Counted from the first letter of the stretch, positions 47,518-58,683 are shown. The stretch: DNA of 64,000 bases from CAVVYV01 sp963752585 (GCA_963752585.1 CAVVYV010000004.1:248001-312000), one strand, 5' to 3'. A program made the numbers and translations. The notes: generated from the sequence alone by a model not told the origin.

Positions 47518-48093
47518 GTGCTCGTGGTGGGGCTCGGAAACCCCGGGGATCGCTACGCCGGCACCCGGCACAACATCGGCTTCGAGATCGCCAACGAGCT
47601 CGCCTGCCGCTGGAGGCTTCCCAGCGCCCGGAAGCGCTTCGGCGGCCTGATCAGCGAGAGCCGGGTGCGCCCGGGCGGCCCCAGGGTGGCGGTGCTGTTT
47701 CCCCAGACCTTCATGAACGAGTCCGGGTCGGCCGCCGGCCCCGCGCGCGGCGCTCTCGGCGTCCCGCTCGACCAGGTGATCGTCCTCCACGACGAGATCG
47801 ACCTCCCATTCGGCGAGGTGCGGAGCAAGCTCGGCGGCGGCCTCGCCGGGCACAACGGCCTGAAGAGCCTCGGCGGCGGGCTCGGCGGACCGGACTTCTG
47901 GCGGGTCCGGGCGGGCGTCGGGCGGCCCGAGAGCACCGATCCCGAGATCGTCTCCTCCTACGTCCTTTCGCGCTTCCGCGAGCCGAAGGGCGAGGTCGCG
48001 GCCCTGATCGAGGCGGCCGCCGATGAGGCCGAGCGCCTGGTCGAGCAGCTCGCGGCGCCCGCCGAGGAGGATGCGAGGGCGCCCGAGGCATGA
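47518..48093 (+). CDS. pth: Peptidyl-tRNA hydrolase
   Basis: Recycles tRNA from dropped-off peptidyl-tRNA. 191 residues: VVGLGNPGDRYAGTRHNIGF (catalytic His), FMNESGSAAGP, HDEIDLPFGEVRSK and GLAGHNGLKSL. In-frame sense codons extend upstream to just past the L25 stop (FRRRRHRESDD) without ATG or GTG, so the real N-terminus may be slightly longer. Stop overlaps the downstream hydratase (ATGA). Confidence 0.96.
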   Translation: MLVVGLGNPGDRYAGTRHNIGFEIANELACRWRLPSARKRFGGLISESRVRPGGPRVAVLFPQTFMNESGSAAGPARGALGVPLDQVIVLHDEIDLPFGEVRSKLGGGLAGHNGLKSLGGGLGGPDFWRVRAGVGRPESTDPEIVSSYVLSRFREPKGEVAALIEAAADEAERLVEQLAAPAEEDARAPEA

Positions 48094-48813
48094 GCCTGAC
48101 CTCCTACTCGGTCGATGGGGCCGGCGTCGCCCTGCTCCGGCTCGAGCGCGAGGAGGCCCGGAACGCGGTCAACACCGCGATGCTCGAGGAGCTGATCGGT
48201 CACCTCGCTTCGGCGCGCGACGACGAGGCGGCCCGGGTCCTGGTGATCTCCTCGAACGACCATCTCGGGCTCTCCGCAGGCGCCGACGTCCGCGAGGAGC
48301 TCGACCCCGAAGGCGGGGTCCGCCGGATGCAGCTGTTCGCCGACCTCTACGACCGGTTGACGGCGTTCCCGAAGCCAACCGTCGCCGCCTGCCACGGCTC
48401 GGTGGTCGGCGCCGGCGCCGAGATCGCGATCGCCTGCGATCTCCGGGTGGCCGGCGGCAACCTGCGAATGAAGTTCCCCGGGGGCGAGCTCGGCGTTCCC
48501 GTCGGCCCGGCTCGCCTGGTCACCCTCTGCGGGCTCTCGACCGCGAAGTACCTGCTGCTGACCGCCCGCAACGTCAGCGCCGACGAGGCGCTCCGGATGG
48601 GGCTGGTCCACCGGGTCGCTCCGGCGGCCCGGACCGAGGAGGTCGCGGTCGAGCTTGCCGACCGAGGTAGCCGCCCACCCACCCGAGGCGGTCTCCCGCC
48701 TCAAGCGGATGCTGCTCAGCTGGGACGGCGTCGTCGAGCGCTCCGCCGACGAGGGCCGCGGCCAGGTCGAGTGGCAGCGCTCCGGCCCCGGGTTGCCGTA
48801 CCGAGAGCGGTAA
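48090..48813 (+). CDS. Enoyl-CoA hydratase/isomerase family protein, frame-disrupted
   Basis: Crotonase-fold protein of about 240 residues. Oxyanion-hole segments LSAGADVREEL and GSVVGAGAEIAIACDLRV and the catalytic region FPGGELGVPVGPARL are intact. One surplus base near 48660 shifts the last 50 residues, which then read PEAVSRLKRMLLSWDGVVERS. Translationally coupled to pth, an unusual partner; together with the next two genes it forms an accessory trio inside the pth-mfd interval. Confidence 0.87.
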
Positions 48814-48893
48814 CGGCCGCCGGCATTGGCGACTTCCTTCGGCATATCCGAAGGAACTCGCCAACTGCCTGGATCTGGGGGAGACTGTGCGCG

Positions 48894-50291
48894 ATGGAAG
48901 CCACCCAGGCCGAGCTTGACCCGGCCGCGCTGCGCGAGCTGAGCACGTCCTTCAGAGGGGAGCTGGTCGGCCCAGGCGATCCGGCCTACGAGGAGCACCG
49001 CAGGGTCTGGAACGGCTCGATTGACCGGCACCCGACGCTGATCGCGCGCTGCGCGAGCGTCCCCGATGTGGTCGCGGCGCGTGAAGTTCGCGCGAGAGGC
49101 GGGGCTTCCGGTCGCGGTCAGGAGCGGGGGACACAGCTTCCCGGGACTCTCGGTCTGCGACGGCGGGATGGTGATCGATCTCAGGCGGATGAGCGGGATC
49201 CGAGTCGACCCCGAGGCGCACACAGTAAGGGCACAGGCCGGCGTGCTCCTCGGCGAGCTGGACCGGGAGACCCAGGCATTCGGCCTCGCCGTTCCCGCTG
49301 GGATCGTCACCCACACCGGACTCGCGGGGCTCACCCTGGGCGGAGGGATCGGCTGGCTGATGCGCAAGTATGGGCTTACCGTCGACCAGCTCTTGTCCGT
49401 CGATCTGGTCACCGCGGAGGGCGAGCGCCTCCGGGCCAGCGAGACCGAGAACGCCGACCTCTTCTGGGGCCTCCGCGGGGGCGGCGGGAACTTCGGCATC
49501 GTCACCGAGTTCGAGTTCCGGCTCAATCCGGTCGGCCCGATCGTCCTGGCGGGGCCGATCTATTGGCCGATGGAGGAGTCGCAGAGGCTCCTTCGCTTCT
49601 ACCGCGAGTGGATCGCCGAGGCGCCGGACGAGCTGATGACGATCGTCATCCACCGCAAGGCGCCGGCCGTCTCCTTCATCCCCCAGGAAATGCAAGGAAG
49701 CCGGTGGTCAGCGTCGTCAGCTGCTGGTGCGGGATCGGTCGAGGAGGGGGAGAAGGTCTTGCCCCGCTGCGCAAGTTCGGCTCGCCGCTGCTCGATCTCT
49801 GCGAGCCGAAGCCGTTCCTGGAGCACCAGGCGATGTTCGATCCGAGCTTCCCGCACGGCTGGTGGTACTACATGAGGGCCTGTGACGTGGCGGAGCTCTC
49901 GGACGAGGTCATCGACCTCACCGCCGAGCACTCGAGCCGGATCGGCTCGCCGCTGACCGCCTTTCCGATCTGGCAAATGGGTGGAGCGGTGGCCCGGGTC
50001 GGAGAGGAGGAGACGGCGTTCGGCGGCCGCGAGGCCGGTCACAGCTTCAACATCACCGCGATGACGGAGGACGCCGAGGGCTTCGACCAGGAGCGGGAAT
50101 GGGCGCGCGGCCTGTGGTCCGCGCTCGAGCCCCATCACACCGGCGTCTACGTCAACTTCCTGATGGAGGAAGGCGAGGAGCGGGTCCGTCAGGCCTACGG
50201 CGCCGCCAAGTACGACCGGCTGAAGGCGCTGAAGCGCCGCTACGACCCCGACAACTTCTTCCGGCTGAACCAGAACATCCGACCGAGTTGA
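48894..50291 (+). CDS. FAD-linked oxidase, berberine-bridge-enzyme type, frame-disrupted
   Basis: About 465 residues with an FAD-binding PCMH domain: VAVRSGGHSFPGLSVCDGGMVIDL (the GGH histidine usually carries covalent FAD), GLTLGGGIGWLMRKYGLTVDQL, and a C-terminal BBE motif YDPDNFFRLNQNI. Such enzymes oxidise alcohols, sugars or secondary metabolites. Frame breaks near 49080 and 49690-49760. No signal peptide. Stop overlaps the next gene's TTG. Confidence 0.88.
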   Translation: MEATQAELDPAALRELSTSFRGELVGPGDPAYEEHRRVWNGSIDRHPTLIARCASVPDVVAAREVRARGGASGRGQERGTQLPGTLGLRRRDGDRSQADERDPSRPRGAHSKGTGRRAPRRAGPGDPGIRPRRSRWDRHPHRTRGAHPGRRDRLADAQVWAYRRPALVRRSGHRGGRAPPGQRDRERRPLLGPPRGRRELRHRHRVRVPAQSGRPDRPGGADLLADGGVAEAPSLLPRVDRRGAGRADDDRHPPQGAGRLLHPPGNARKPVVSVVSCWCGIGRGGGEGLAPLRKFGSPLLDLCEPKPFLEHQAMFDPSFPHGWWYYMRACDVAELSDEVIDLTAEHSSRIGSPLTAFPIWQMGGAVARVGEEETAFGGREAGHSFNITAMTEDAEGFDQEREWARGLWSALEPHHTGVYVNFLMEEGEERVRQAYGAAKYDRLKALKRRYDPDNFFRLNQNIRPS

Positions 50292-50733
50292 CCCGACGGG
50301 ATTTGACTCTGCAGATGAGGGGGGTGATGCCCGCGCCCCAGGAGTCGGTGTGGAAGGCGCTGACCGATCCGGACGAGCTGTCCAAGTGGTGGGGCCCGGA
50401 AGGTTTCACCTCGCCGAGCATCGAGCAGGACCTTCGGGTTGGGGGCGCGCTATCGGATCGCGCATGCAGCCCCCGGAGGGGGAGCTCTTCCACCTCTCGG
50501 GCGAGTTCAGGGAGCTCGATCCTCCGGCTCGCCTGGCCTACACCTTCGTCTGGGAGCCCCCCAACCCCGACGATCAGGAGACCGTCGCCGCGCTCTCGCT
50601 CGCCGACCTGGACGACTCGACTGAACTGGCCCTCGAGCAAGGCCCATTCGCCACCGAGGAGCGGCTCGCGCTTCACCGCGACGGCTGGACGCAGAGCTTC
50701 GAGAAGCTGAAGCGACTGTTCTCAGGGACCTAG
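50288..50733 (+). CDS. AHSA1/SRPBCC family protein, frame-disrupted
   Basis: About 148 residues of the Aha1-like START fold: VMPAPQESVWKALTDPDELSKWWGPEGF at the N-terminus, PARLAYTFVWEPPNPDDQETV in the middle and a C-terminal GWTQSFEKLKRL helix. Frame slips near 50445-50465. The TTG start overlaps the oxidase stop (TTGA), so it is cotranslated and may bind the oxidase substrate or product. Confidence 0.82.
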
Positions 50734-50766
50734 CCGGCCGAGGACCCCCGCTACGATCGGAGCAGG

Positions 50767-50853
50767 CCGGGCCCGTGCCCGGTTGACCGGCCGGATCAGC
50801 GATCCGGTCGTTCGTCGTGCCCCAACGTGAAACGGGTTGCTCCTTTCGGAGCA
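50767..50853 (+). ncRNA. Three-hairpin structured leader before mfd
   Basis: The 141-base gap before mfd folds into three successive perfect stems: CCGGGC/GCCCGG (50767-50782), CCGGATC-AGC-GATCCGG (50791-50807) and TGCTCC-TTTC-GGAGCA (50838-50853). The first two may terminate the upstream trio; the third lies close to the mfd start. Could be terminator plus leader, or a small regulatory RNA; not a known family by eye. Confidence 0.35.
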
Positions 50854-50874
50854 CCCTCGCATTACGAGACCGAG

Positions 50875-53800
50875 ATGAGCCTGAGACCGCTGCTGGAGAT
50901 CGCCGCCGAGAACGAGCGGCTCACCGCGCTGAACGCCGCGCTCGGCGCGGGTGACGGTCCCGTCGAGGCCTACGCCTCGGCGGCGCTTCGCCCCTACCTC
51001 CTCGCCTCATTGATCGACCACCCCGACGGGGTGGGAGGCCGCCCGGTGCTGATCGTCACTCCCGACGACCGCTCCGCCCGCGACCTCGCCGGCGACCTGA
51101 AGGCCTACCTCTCGCCGCGGGAGGTGCAGTTCTACCCATCGCGCGGCACCGCATACGAGTCGCACATCGAGCCGCCGCCCCATCTGGCGGGCCTCCGGAT
51201 CGCCGCCCTCCGATCGCTGGCCGCGAGCGAGCCGATCGTCGTCGCCAGCGCGATCGCGCTCGCCGAGGCAGTCCCCGACCGCTCGCTTTGGCCGGAGGGC
51301 CTCGTCCTTCACAAAGGCGAGTCGGTCGATCTCACCGACGTCGCCGTCCTTCTCGCGGACGCCGGCTACGAGCGCACCGACCAGGTCGAGGACCGCGGCC
51401 AGTTCGCGATCCGCGGCGGGATCCTCGATGTCTATCCGGCGACCGAGGAGCGGGCGGTTCGGGTCGAGCTCTTCGGCGACGAGATCGAGTCGCTGCGCTG
51501 GTTCTCGATCTTCACCCAGCGCTCCCTCGGGGACGCGGAGAAGGTCGAGCTCGAGCCGGCGGCGGAGCTCGCCGCCGAGCACCGCGAAACGGCCGAAGAC
51601 ATTGTCGAGCGCTACACGGCTCCCCTCGACCTGGTCCCGGAGGCGGCCCTGGTGGCGATTGCCGCCAGCGAGGAGATCCCCGGCGCCCTCCGCGACCACT
51701 GGGAGGACGTGACCACGGCGATGCACGCCGACGACGCCCGCCGCTTCTACGTCGATCTCGCCGAGCCGCTGGAGGCGCGGGCGGGGCTGGCGCTGAGCGG
51801 CTCCGACGCCGGGCAGGAACACACCTTCCGCGCCCAGAGCGCCGACTTCCCGTCCCGGACCCTGGCGGAGGCCGAGGGCGAGCTCGAGAAGCTGGTCCGC
51901 TCCGGCTACCGGAGCCGTGGTCGCCTTCGAGGGCCGCGGCGAGGCCGAGCGCACCCGCTTCAACCTCACCCGGCTCGACGTTCCCTTCCTCTCCGACCAG
52001 CTTCCGGCGGAGCCGGGGGTGAGCTTCGCCGAGGCGAGGCTACGCGACGGCTTCCTCGCGCCCGAGCTGAAGCTCGCGTTGATCCCCCAGCGCCGCCTCC
52101 TTCATCGCCGCCGGGCCGCGGCGCCGGTCTCGGCCCGCGCCCGCCTCGCCGCCGCGATCGAGCTCCGGGTCGGCGATCTCGTCGTCCACGAGGACCACGG
52201 CGTCGCCCGGTTCTCGGGCTTCGACACGAAGACCCTGGCCGGCACCACCCGCGACTACCTCGAGCTCGAGTATCGCGGCGGCGACAAGGTCTTCGCTCCA
52301 ACCGATCAGCTCGCCCGGATCAGCCGCTACGTCGGCGCCGATGGAGGGGAGCCCCAGCTCAGCGCCCTCGGGCGGCAAGCGCTGGCAGAACCTGAAGGCG
52401 AGGGCCCGCCGGGCCGCCAGCGAGATGGCGGGCGAGCTGCTCAACCTCTACGCCGAGCGCCAGGTGCGCAGCGGCCACGCCTTCCCACCCGACGGCGAGT
52501 GGCAGCTCAGCTTCGAGGCCGCCTTCCCCTATCGCGAGACAACCGACCAGGCCGACGCGATCGAGGCGGTGAAGGGAGACATGGAGGCGGAGCGGCCGAT
52601 GGACCGGCTGATCTGCGGCGACGTCGGTTACGGGAAGACCGAGGTCGCCCTGCGCGCCGCCCACAAGGCGGCGGCCGGCGGCAAGCAGGTGATGATGCTG
52701 GTCCCGACCACGATCCTCGCCCAGCAGCACTTCGGCACCTTCCGCGAGCGCTTCGCCGAGACCGCGTTCACGGTGGAGATGGTCTCCCGCCTGCGCCGGC
52801 CGGCCGAGGTTCGCGACGCAATCGACCGATACACGCAGGGCAAGGTCGACGTCCTGATCGGCACCCACCGGCTCCTCTCCCGCGACGTCCGGGCCAAGGA
52901 CCTCGGCCTTCTGATCGTCGACGAGGAGCAGCGCTTCGGGGTGAAGCAGAAGGAGCTGTTGCGCCAGCTGAAGCTGAAGGTCGACGTCCTCTCGCTCTCG
53001 GCGACCCCGATCCCCCGCACCCTGCAGATGTCGCTGGCGGGCCTCCGCGACATCTCGGTGATCGAGACCCCGCCCGAGGGCCGCCGGCCGGTCCGCACCC
53101 ACGTCGGTCCCTACGACGAGGACCTGGTGAAGCGGGCGATCGAGCGCGAGGCGGCCCGAGGCGGCCAGATCTTCTTCCTCCACAACCGGATCGACACCCT
53201 GCACGAGACCGCCGAGCGGCTCCGTGCGCTTTGCCCTGGGGTCGGCTTCGCCGAGGCGCACGGCCAGATGGACGAGCTCGAGCTCGAGGCGACGATGCTC
53301 GCCTTCGTCCGCGGCGAGCACGACGCCCTGGTGGCGACGACGATCATCGAGTCCGGGCTCGATATCCCCACCGCCAACACCCTGATCGCCGAGCGAGCCG
53401 ACCAGCTCGGGCTCGCCCAGGCGTACCAGATCCGTGGCAGGGTGGGCCGGAGCCGCGAGCGCGCCTTCGCCTACCTCCTCTTTCCCTCGCCTGAGACGCT
53501 CACCGCGGACGCCGCCGCCCGCCTCGCCACCCTCTCCGACAACACCGAGCTCGGCTCCGGCTTCCGGGTGGCGATGCGCGACCTCGAGATCCGGGGCGCT
53601 GGGAACCTGCTCGGCGACGAGCAGTCCGGCCACGTGGCCGCGGTCGGCTTCGAGCTCTACTGCCAGATGCTCGAGGACGCCGCCGAGGAGCTCCGGGCCG
53701 AGGGCGCGGAGCCGGAAGTCCGCGAGCCGGTTCGCGTGGACATCGACGTCGACGCCTACGTCCCGGCCGATTACATTCCGTTCGAGGCGGCGAAGATCGA

Positions 53801-54173
53801 CGTTCACCGCCGGGTCGCCGCCGCCCGCGAGCCCGGCGAGCTGCGGGCGCTCCGCGAGGAGCTCGAGGACCGCTTCGGCGAGCCGCCGCAGCCGGTGACC
53901 AACCTGATCGACCTCCAGCGGGCGCGGATCGCGCTCGGCGACGCCGGCGCTCGCTCGCTTGAGTTTCGGGCCGGCCGGCTCCGGGTGGCGCCGGTCGAGC
54001 TCGACTCGAGCCAGGTCGACGCTCTCCGCGAGCGCGTCGGTGAGGTGATCTACGAGTGGCGCGAACGGACGGTGGTGCTCCCGGTGCCCGACGAGCCCGG
54101 TGCCCGGCTCGGCGCGGTCACCGCGCTCGCCGAGGGGCTCGGCGCCTCCCTCGCGGTTCCCGCCGCCGCCTGA
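50875..54173 (+). CDS. mfd: Transcription-repair coupling factor Mfd, frame-disrupted
   Basis: DNA translocase that removes stalled RNA polymerase and recruits UvrA. About 1,100 residues: UvrB-like N-terminal module (FYPSRGTAYESHIEPP, VEDRGQFAIRGGILDVYP), RNA-polymerase-interacting domain (LRVGDLVVHEDHGVARFSGF), RecG-like motor with Walker A CGDVGYGKTEVALRAA, DEEQ box, SATPIPRTLQMSL and QIRGRVGRS, and the C-terminal TRCF domain. Surplus bases near 51910 and 52375. ATG 50875 starts the conserved region; an ATG 48 bases earlier is possible. Confidence 0.95.
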
Positions 54174-54218
54174 TCCCAAGAGCGTCGTGGTCTTAGCGCG
54201 CCCTTAGACGGGTGCGTT

Positions 54219-54224
54219 TATGCT
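54219..54224 (+). promoter_or_regulatory. -10 element TATGCT, leaderless parvulin-gene promoter
   Basis: TATGCT ends 9 bases before GTG 54234. Confidence 0.5.
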
Positions 54225-54233
54225 GCCGCCCCT

Positions 54234-55523
54234 GTGAGTTCGGGATTCTTGTCGAAGCGCAACGTCGCCATTCTCCTTGGGGCCGTCCTCGTCCTCGGGG
54301 TGGTCCTGATCGCCGTGATCCAGGGGTTCGGCCACGACGACGTCCCCGACGACGCCGTCGCGGTCGTCGACGGCAACGAGATCACCCAGGCGGACTTCGA
54401 CGCCGTCTTCCAGCAGTCCGCGTCGCAGTCGGGCCTGCAGGCGCCGCCGGCGCCCGGCGACGAGCAGTACGAGCAGGTCCGCGACCAGGCGCTGAGCACC
54501 GTCCTCGATACCGCCTGGATCCAGGGCGAGGCCGAGCGGCGCGGGGTCGAGGTGACCGACAAGGAGGTCGAGGACACCTTCACCGAGCTGAGGGGCCAGA
54601 ACTTCCAGACCGAGGAGGAGTACCAGCAGTTCCTCCAGCAGTCGGGCCTCACCCAGGAGGACATCGACGAGCGCGTCCGCCTCCAGGTGATCAGCCAGAA
54701 GATCCAGGAGCAGATCACCAGCGAGACCCCCGCGGTCTCCGACGACGAGGCGCGGGAGTTCTACGACGCCGGCAAGTCCCAGTTCGAGCAGCCCGAGACC
54801 CGCGACGTCCGGGTGATCGTCAACAAGGACCCGGCCCAGGTCGAGGCTGCCCTCACCCAGCTCGAGGCCGACAACTCACCGGAAAGCTGGAAGCGGGTGG
54901 CCGCCCAGTATTCGACCGATCCCACCTCCAAGGACAAGGGCGGCGTTCGGGCCGGGGTCACTCCCGACCAGTTCGAGGACCCGCTCAACACCGACATCTT
55001 CGACGCCCCGGAGGGCGAGGTCGAAGGCCCCGTCGAGACCACGGTTTCCACCTACGCCTTCCAGGTCGACACGGTCACCGGCGGCACCACCACCCCCTAT
55101 GAGGACGCCGCGGCCCAGATCAAGCAGCAGCTCGAGCAGCAGGCCCAGCAGGAGCAGTTCTCGGCCTTCCTCGCCGATTACCGCGATTACTGGGTCGAGC
55201 TGACGATCTGCTCGGACGACTTCCTGATCGACCGCTGCAACAACTTCAAGGGCAATCCATCCCCCTGCCCGGACCCGAGCCTCACCCCCGACCAGCAGCA
55301 ACAGCAGCTCCAGCAGTCGGGCTGCCCGCCTCCAGTCCTGACGATCTCGCCGGCGCCGCCGGGCACGATCACCGCCTTCCAGCAGGCCGCCGGCGGACAG
55401 CCGCAGAAGCCCCACCCGGCCGGCGAGGACACGGCCCCGGCGACGAGCTTCCCTGCGGGCGCCGGCGGAACGATCCCGGTGAGTCCGGGCGCCGGCGGCG
55501 CGACGCAGGTCCCGACCCAGTAG
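54234..55523 (+). CDS. SurA/PrsA-like peptidyl-prolyl isomerase (parvulin type), membrane-anchored
   Basis: A 429-residue extracytoplasmic foldase. A signal-anchor helix (AILLGAVLVLGVVLIAVI, about residues 11-28) is followed by a SurA-N-like chaperone domain (VDGNEITQADFDAVFQQ) and a parvulin PPIase domain (VRVIVNKDPAQVEAALTQLE, GGVRAGVTPDQFEDPLNTDIF). The tail is Pro/Gln/Gly-rich with three or four cysteines. No lipobox. Assists folding of exported proteins. Follows mfd, precedes mazG. Confidence 0.9.
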   Translation: MSSGFLSKRNVAILLGAVLVLGVVLIAVIQGFGHDDVPDDAVAVVDGNEITQADFDAVFQQSASQSGLQAPPAPGDEQYEQVRDQALSTVLDTAWIQGEAERRGVEVTDKEVEDTFTELRGQNFQTEEEYQQFLQQSGLTQEDIDERVRLQVISQKIQEQITSETPAVSDDEAREFYDAGKSQFEQPETRDVRVIVNKDPAQVEAALTQLEADNSPESWKRVAAQYSTDPTSKDKGGVRAGVTPDQFEDPLNTDIFDAPEGEVEGPVETTVSTYAFQVDTVTGGTTTPYEDAAAQIKQQLEQQAQQEQFSAFLADYRDYWVELTICSDDFLIDRCNNFKGNPSPCPDPSLTPDQQQQQLQQSGCPPPVLTISPAPPGTITAFQQAAGGQPQKPHPAGEDTAPATSFPAGAGGTIPVSPGAGGATQVPTQ

Positions 55524-55550
55524 GCGCTGCCGCCAGGCTGGCCGTCCGGA

Positions 55551-55946
55551 GTGGACCGCAGCACCACCGACTCGCTCGCACGGCTCGATCAGATCACGCG
55601 GCGCCTGCGCCGCGACTGCCCCTGGGATCGCGAGCAGGACGAGCGCTCGATCGTCCCCCACACGGTTGAGGAGGCCCAGGAGGTCGCCGACGCGGCACTC
55701 GCCGGCGACGACGCGGCGCTGGTCGAGGAGCTGGGCGACCTCCTGTTCCAGGTCTGGTTCCTCGCCCTCCTGCTCGAGGAGCGCGGCGCCGGTGACCTCG
55801 ACACCGTCGCCGCGGGTCTGACCGAAAAGCTGATCCGCCGCCACCCGCACGTGTTCGGAGAGGTCAAGGCGGAGACCGCCGAGGAGGCGATCGAGGTCTG
55901 GCGGCGGGTGAAGGCCGAGGAGAAAAGGGGTCCCGCGTCCGATTGA
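55551..55946 (+). CDS. mazG: MazG nucleotide pyrophosphohydrolase, single-domain
   Basis: NTP pyrophosphohydrolase that cleans the nucleotide pool. 131 residues, half the E. coli MazG length: one domain with LRRDCPWDREQDERSI, the metal motif VEEAQEVADA...LVEELGDLLFQV (EExxE and ExxD) and FGEVKAETAEEA. GTG start. Same strand as the foldase gene; convergent with TetR. Confidence 0.92.
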   Translation: MDRSTTDSLARLDQITRRLRRDCPWDREQDERSIVPHTVEEAQEVADAALAGDDAALVEELGDLLFQVWFLALLLEERGAGDLDTVAAGLTEKLIRRHPHVFGEVKAETAEEAIEVWRRVKAEEKRGPASD

Positions 55947-55985
55947 GTTCGGACGCGCTGCTGGTCAGCTAGCGCGCTTCCTTGG

Positions 55986-56591
55986 TCAGCGGAGCAGCGT
56001 TCGCGCCAGCTCAGTGATCGTCGCGCGTGTCTGGCGCATGGAGAGCTCGTACTCGCGACGAAGCCAGAGGAAGGTCTCGAGGCTGGTGAGCGTGTGCACG
56101 GTCGCCGTTGCTCGAGCTTCGCTCACCCCCGGGCGGAGCCGGCCCGCCCGCGCGAGTCGCCTCGCCAGACCTTGCAGTTCCTTGCGCTGTTCCACCTCCT
56201 GCTCCTCGATCAACGAGCTTGCGTCTGGCTCCAGCACGACGATCGCCTGTAGCTGCTCGACCACGTAGCCGCAGACCTCCCAGATCGCGCAGGAGGCGTC
56301 GATCGTGGTCTCGAGAGACTCGAGCGGATCCTCGATCGCGAGCGCGTCCTGAATCGCCTCCATCTCGGGTCCCTCCATGCCGCGCCTGAACAGGGCCTGG
56401 AGGACGCCTAGCTTCGTGCCGAAGCGGTTGAAGACGGTCGCCCGCGAGACTCCAGCGGCCGCGGCCAGCTCGTCCATGGTCGCCGTGTGGAACTGGTCCT
56501 TCTTGATCAAGCGCTCGGCCGCTTCCAGCACGCGGTCGACGCTCTCCGGCCCTCCTTGCCGGCGTGACGCCGTGTAGCTCCGGGTCGCCAT
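55986..56591 (-). CDS. TetR family regulator divergent from DUF1772 gene
   Basis: A 201-residue TetR-type repressor: HTH ATMDELAAAAGVSRATVFNRFGTKLGVLQALF after a basic N-terminus. The ligand domain is helical and unassigned. Back-to-back with the DUF1772 membrane-protein gene, and the shared promoter region has direct repeats, so it probably controls that gene and itself. The pair is slotted between mazG and eno. Confidence 0.9.
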   Translation of the reverse strand: MATRSYTASRRQGGPESVDRVLEAAERLIKKDQFHTATMDELAAAAGVSRATVFNRFGTKLGVLQALFRRGMEGPEMEAIQDALAIEDPLESLETTIDASCAIWEVCGYVVEQLQAIVVLEPDASSLIEEQEVEQRKELQGLARRLARAGRLRPGVSEARATATVHTLTSLETFLWLRREYELSMRQTRATITELARTLLR

Positions 56592-56614
56592 GAAGAGAAG
56601 GATACCCGCCCGGC

Positions 56615-56655
56615 TTGACAGATCAGACGGATGATCTAGACTAATAATCTAGACT
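56615..56655 (+). promoter_or_regulatory. Promoter with paired ATCTAGACT repeats
   Basis: TTGACA (-35 candidate, 56615-56620) is followed by two direct copies of ATCTAGACT (56634-56642, 56647-56655), 13 bp apart, each containing the palindrome TCTAGA and lying over the likely -10/start region. Probable operator of the divergent TetR. Confidence 0.6.
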
Positions 56656-56695
56656 CAACGTCTACTAGGCCGAACACAAATCGAGAAAGGACAAG

Positions 56696-57295
56696 ATGGC
56701 ATCGACAGGACAGGCACCGAAGGACACGACGGGCGGCGAGGGGACCACCACTCCCAAGGCCGCCGCGGAAACCCGGACGGTCGGGCTGGTGCTGGTGGCC
56801 GCCGTCGTGACGATGGGTCTGTGGACCGGCATCGAGTTCGCGTATGCGTCATCGGTGATGCCGGGCTTCGCGGACAGCAGCGACCGCGCCTTCGTCGAGG
56901 TGATGCAGAACATCAACGAGGCGAGCGAGAACCCCGTCTTCTTCGCGGGTGTCTTCGGGGCTCTCCTGCTCACCGGCGCGGCGGTGGTGATGCAGGCGAG
57001 TCAAGGCGGCGGACCGGCACTCCGGTGGACGATCGCAGCGCTCGTCCTCTACATCGTTTCGCTCGCCGTGACGGTGGGCGCCAACGTCCCGCTCAACGAC
57101 GAGATCGTCGATGCGGGCAACCCGGACCAGATCGCCGATCTGGCCGCCGTCCGCGACGACTTCGAGGACCCGTGGGTCGCATGGAACATCGTCCGCACGG
57201 TCGTCTCCGCCGCGGCGCTCGGTTGCCTCGCCTGGGCGCTGGTGCTCTTCGGGCGCGAGCCCTCATCCTCATCTGAGGGAGGCGCCCAGGCCTAG
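56696..57295 (+). CDS. DUF1772 (anthrone-oxygenase-like) membrane protein
   Basis: A 199-residue integral membrane protein with four helices: VGLVLVAAVVTMGLWTGIEFAYA, PVFFAGVFGALLLTGAAVVM, WTIAALVLYIVSLAVTVGANVPLND, and VVSAAALGCLAWALVLF. The NINEASENPVFF and NVPLND motifs place it in the DUF1772 family, which includes fungal anthrone oxygenases. Substrate unknown. AAAGGAC precedes the ATG. Likely repressed by the divergent TetR. Confidence 0.85.
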   Translation: MASTGQAPKDTTGGEGTTTPKAAAETRTVGLVLVAAVVTMGLWTGIEFAYASSVMPGFADSSDRAFVEVMQNINEASENPVFFAGVFGALLLTGAAVVMQASQGGGPALRWTIAALVLYIVSLAVTVGANVPLNDEIVDAGNPDQIADLAAVRDDFEDPWVAWNIVRTVVSAAALGCLAWALVLFGREPSSSSEGGAQA

Positions 57296-57303
57296 TTCGG
57301 ACT

Positions 57304-57334
57304 GCCGGGAGCCGGGTTCGACCCGGCTCCCGGC
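57304..57334 (+). terminator. 14-bp perfect hairpin before eno
   Basis: GCCGGGAGCCGGGT-TCG-ACCCGGCTCCCGGC, the longest perfect stem noticed in the window, 8 bases after the DUF1772 stop. Terminates the accessory pair before eno. Confidence 0.8.
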
Positions 57335-57368
57335 GCGGACTAGCAGCCGGCTGGTGGGGCTGGTCGAC

Positions 57369-57374
57369 TAGCTT
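57369..57374 (+). promoter_or_regulatory. -10 element TAGCTT upstream of eno
   Basis: TAGCTT ends 10 bases before ATG 57385; no Shine-Dalgarno. Confidence 0.4.
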
Positions 57375-57384
57375 CCCCGCCACG

Positions 57385-58683
<1,299 letters not shown>

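Noticed and set aside
48090..50291. Single 733-residue plus-strand frame joining hydratase and FAD oxidase
   Set aside because: Frame breaks cancel by chance; the hydratase ends at 48813 in its corrected frame and the oxidase has its own ATG at 48894.
57304..57334. tRNA T-arm-like GGTTCGACCC sequence
   Set aside because: The bases form a continuous 14-bp perfect hairpin with a 3-base loop; no D or anticodon arm can be built around it.
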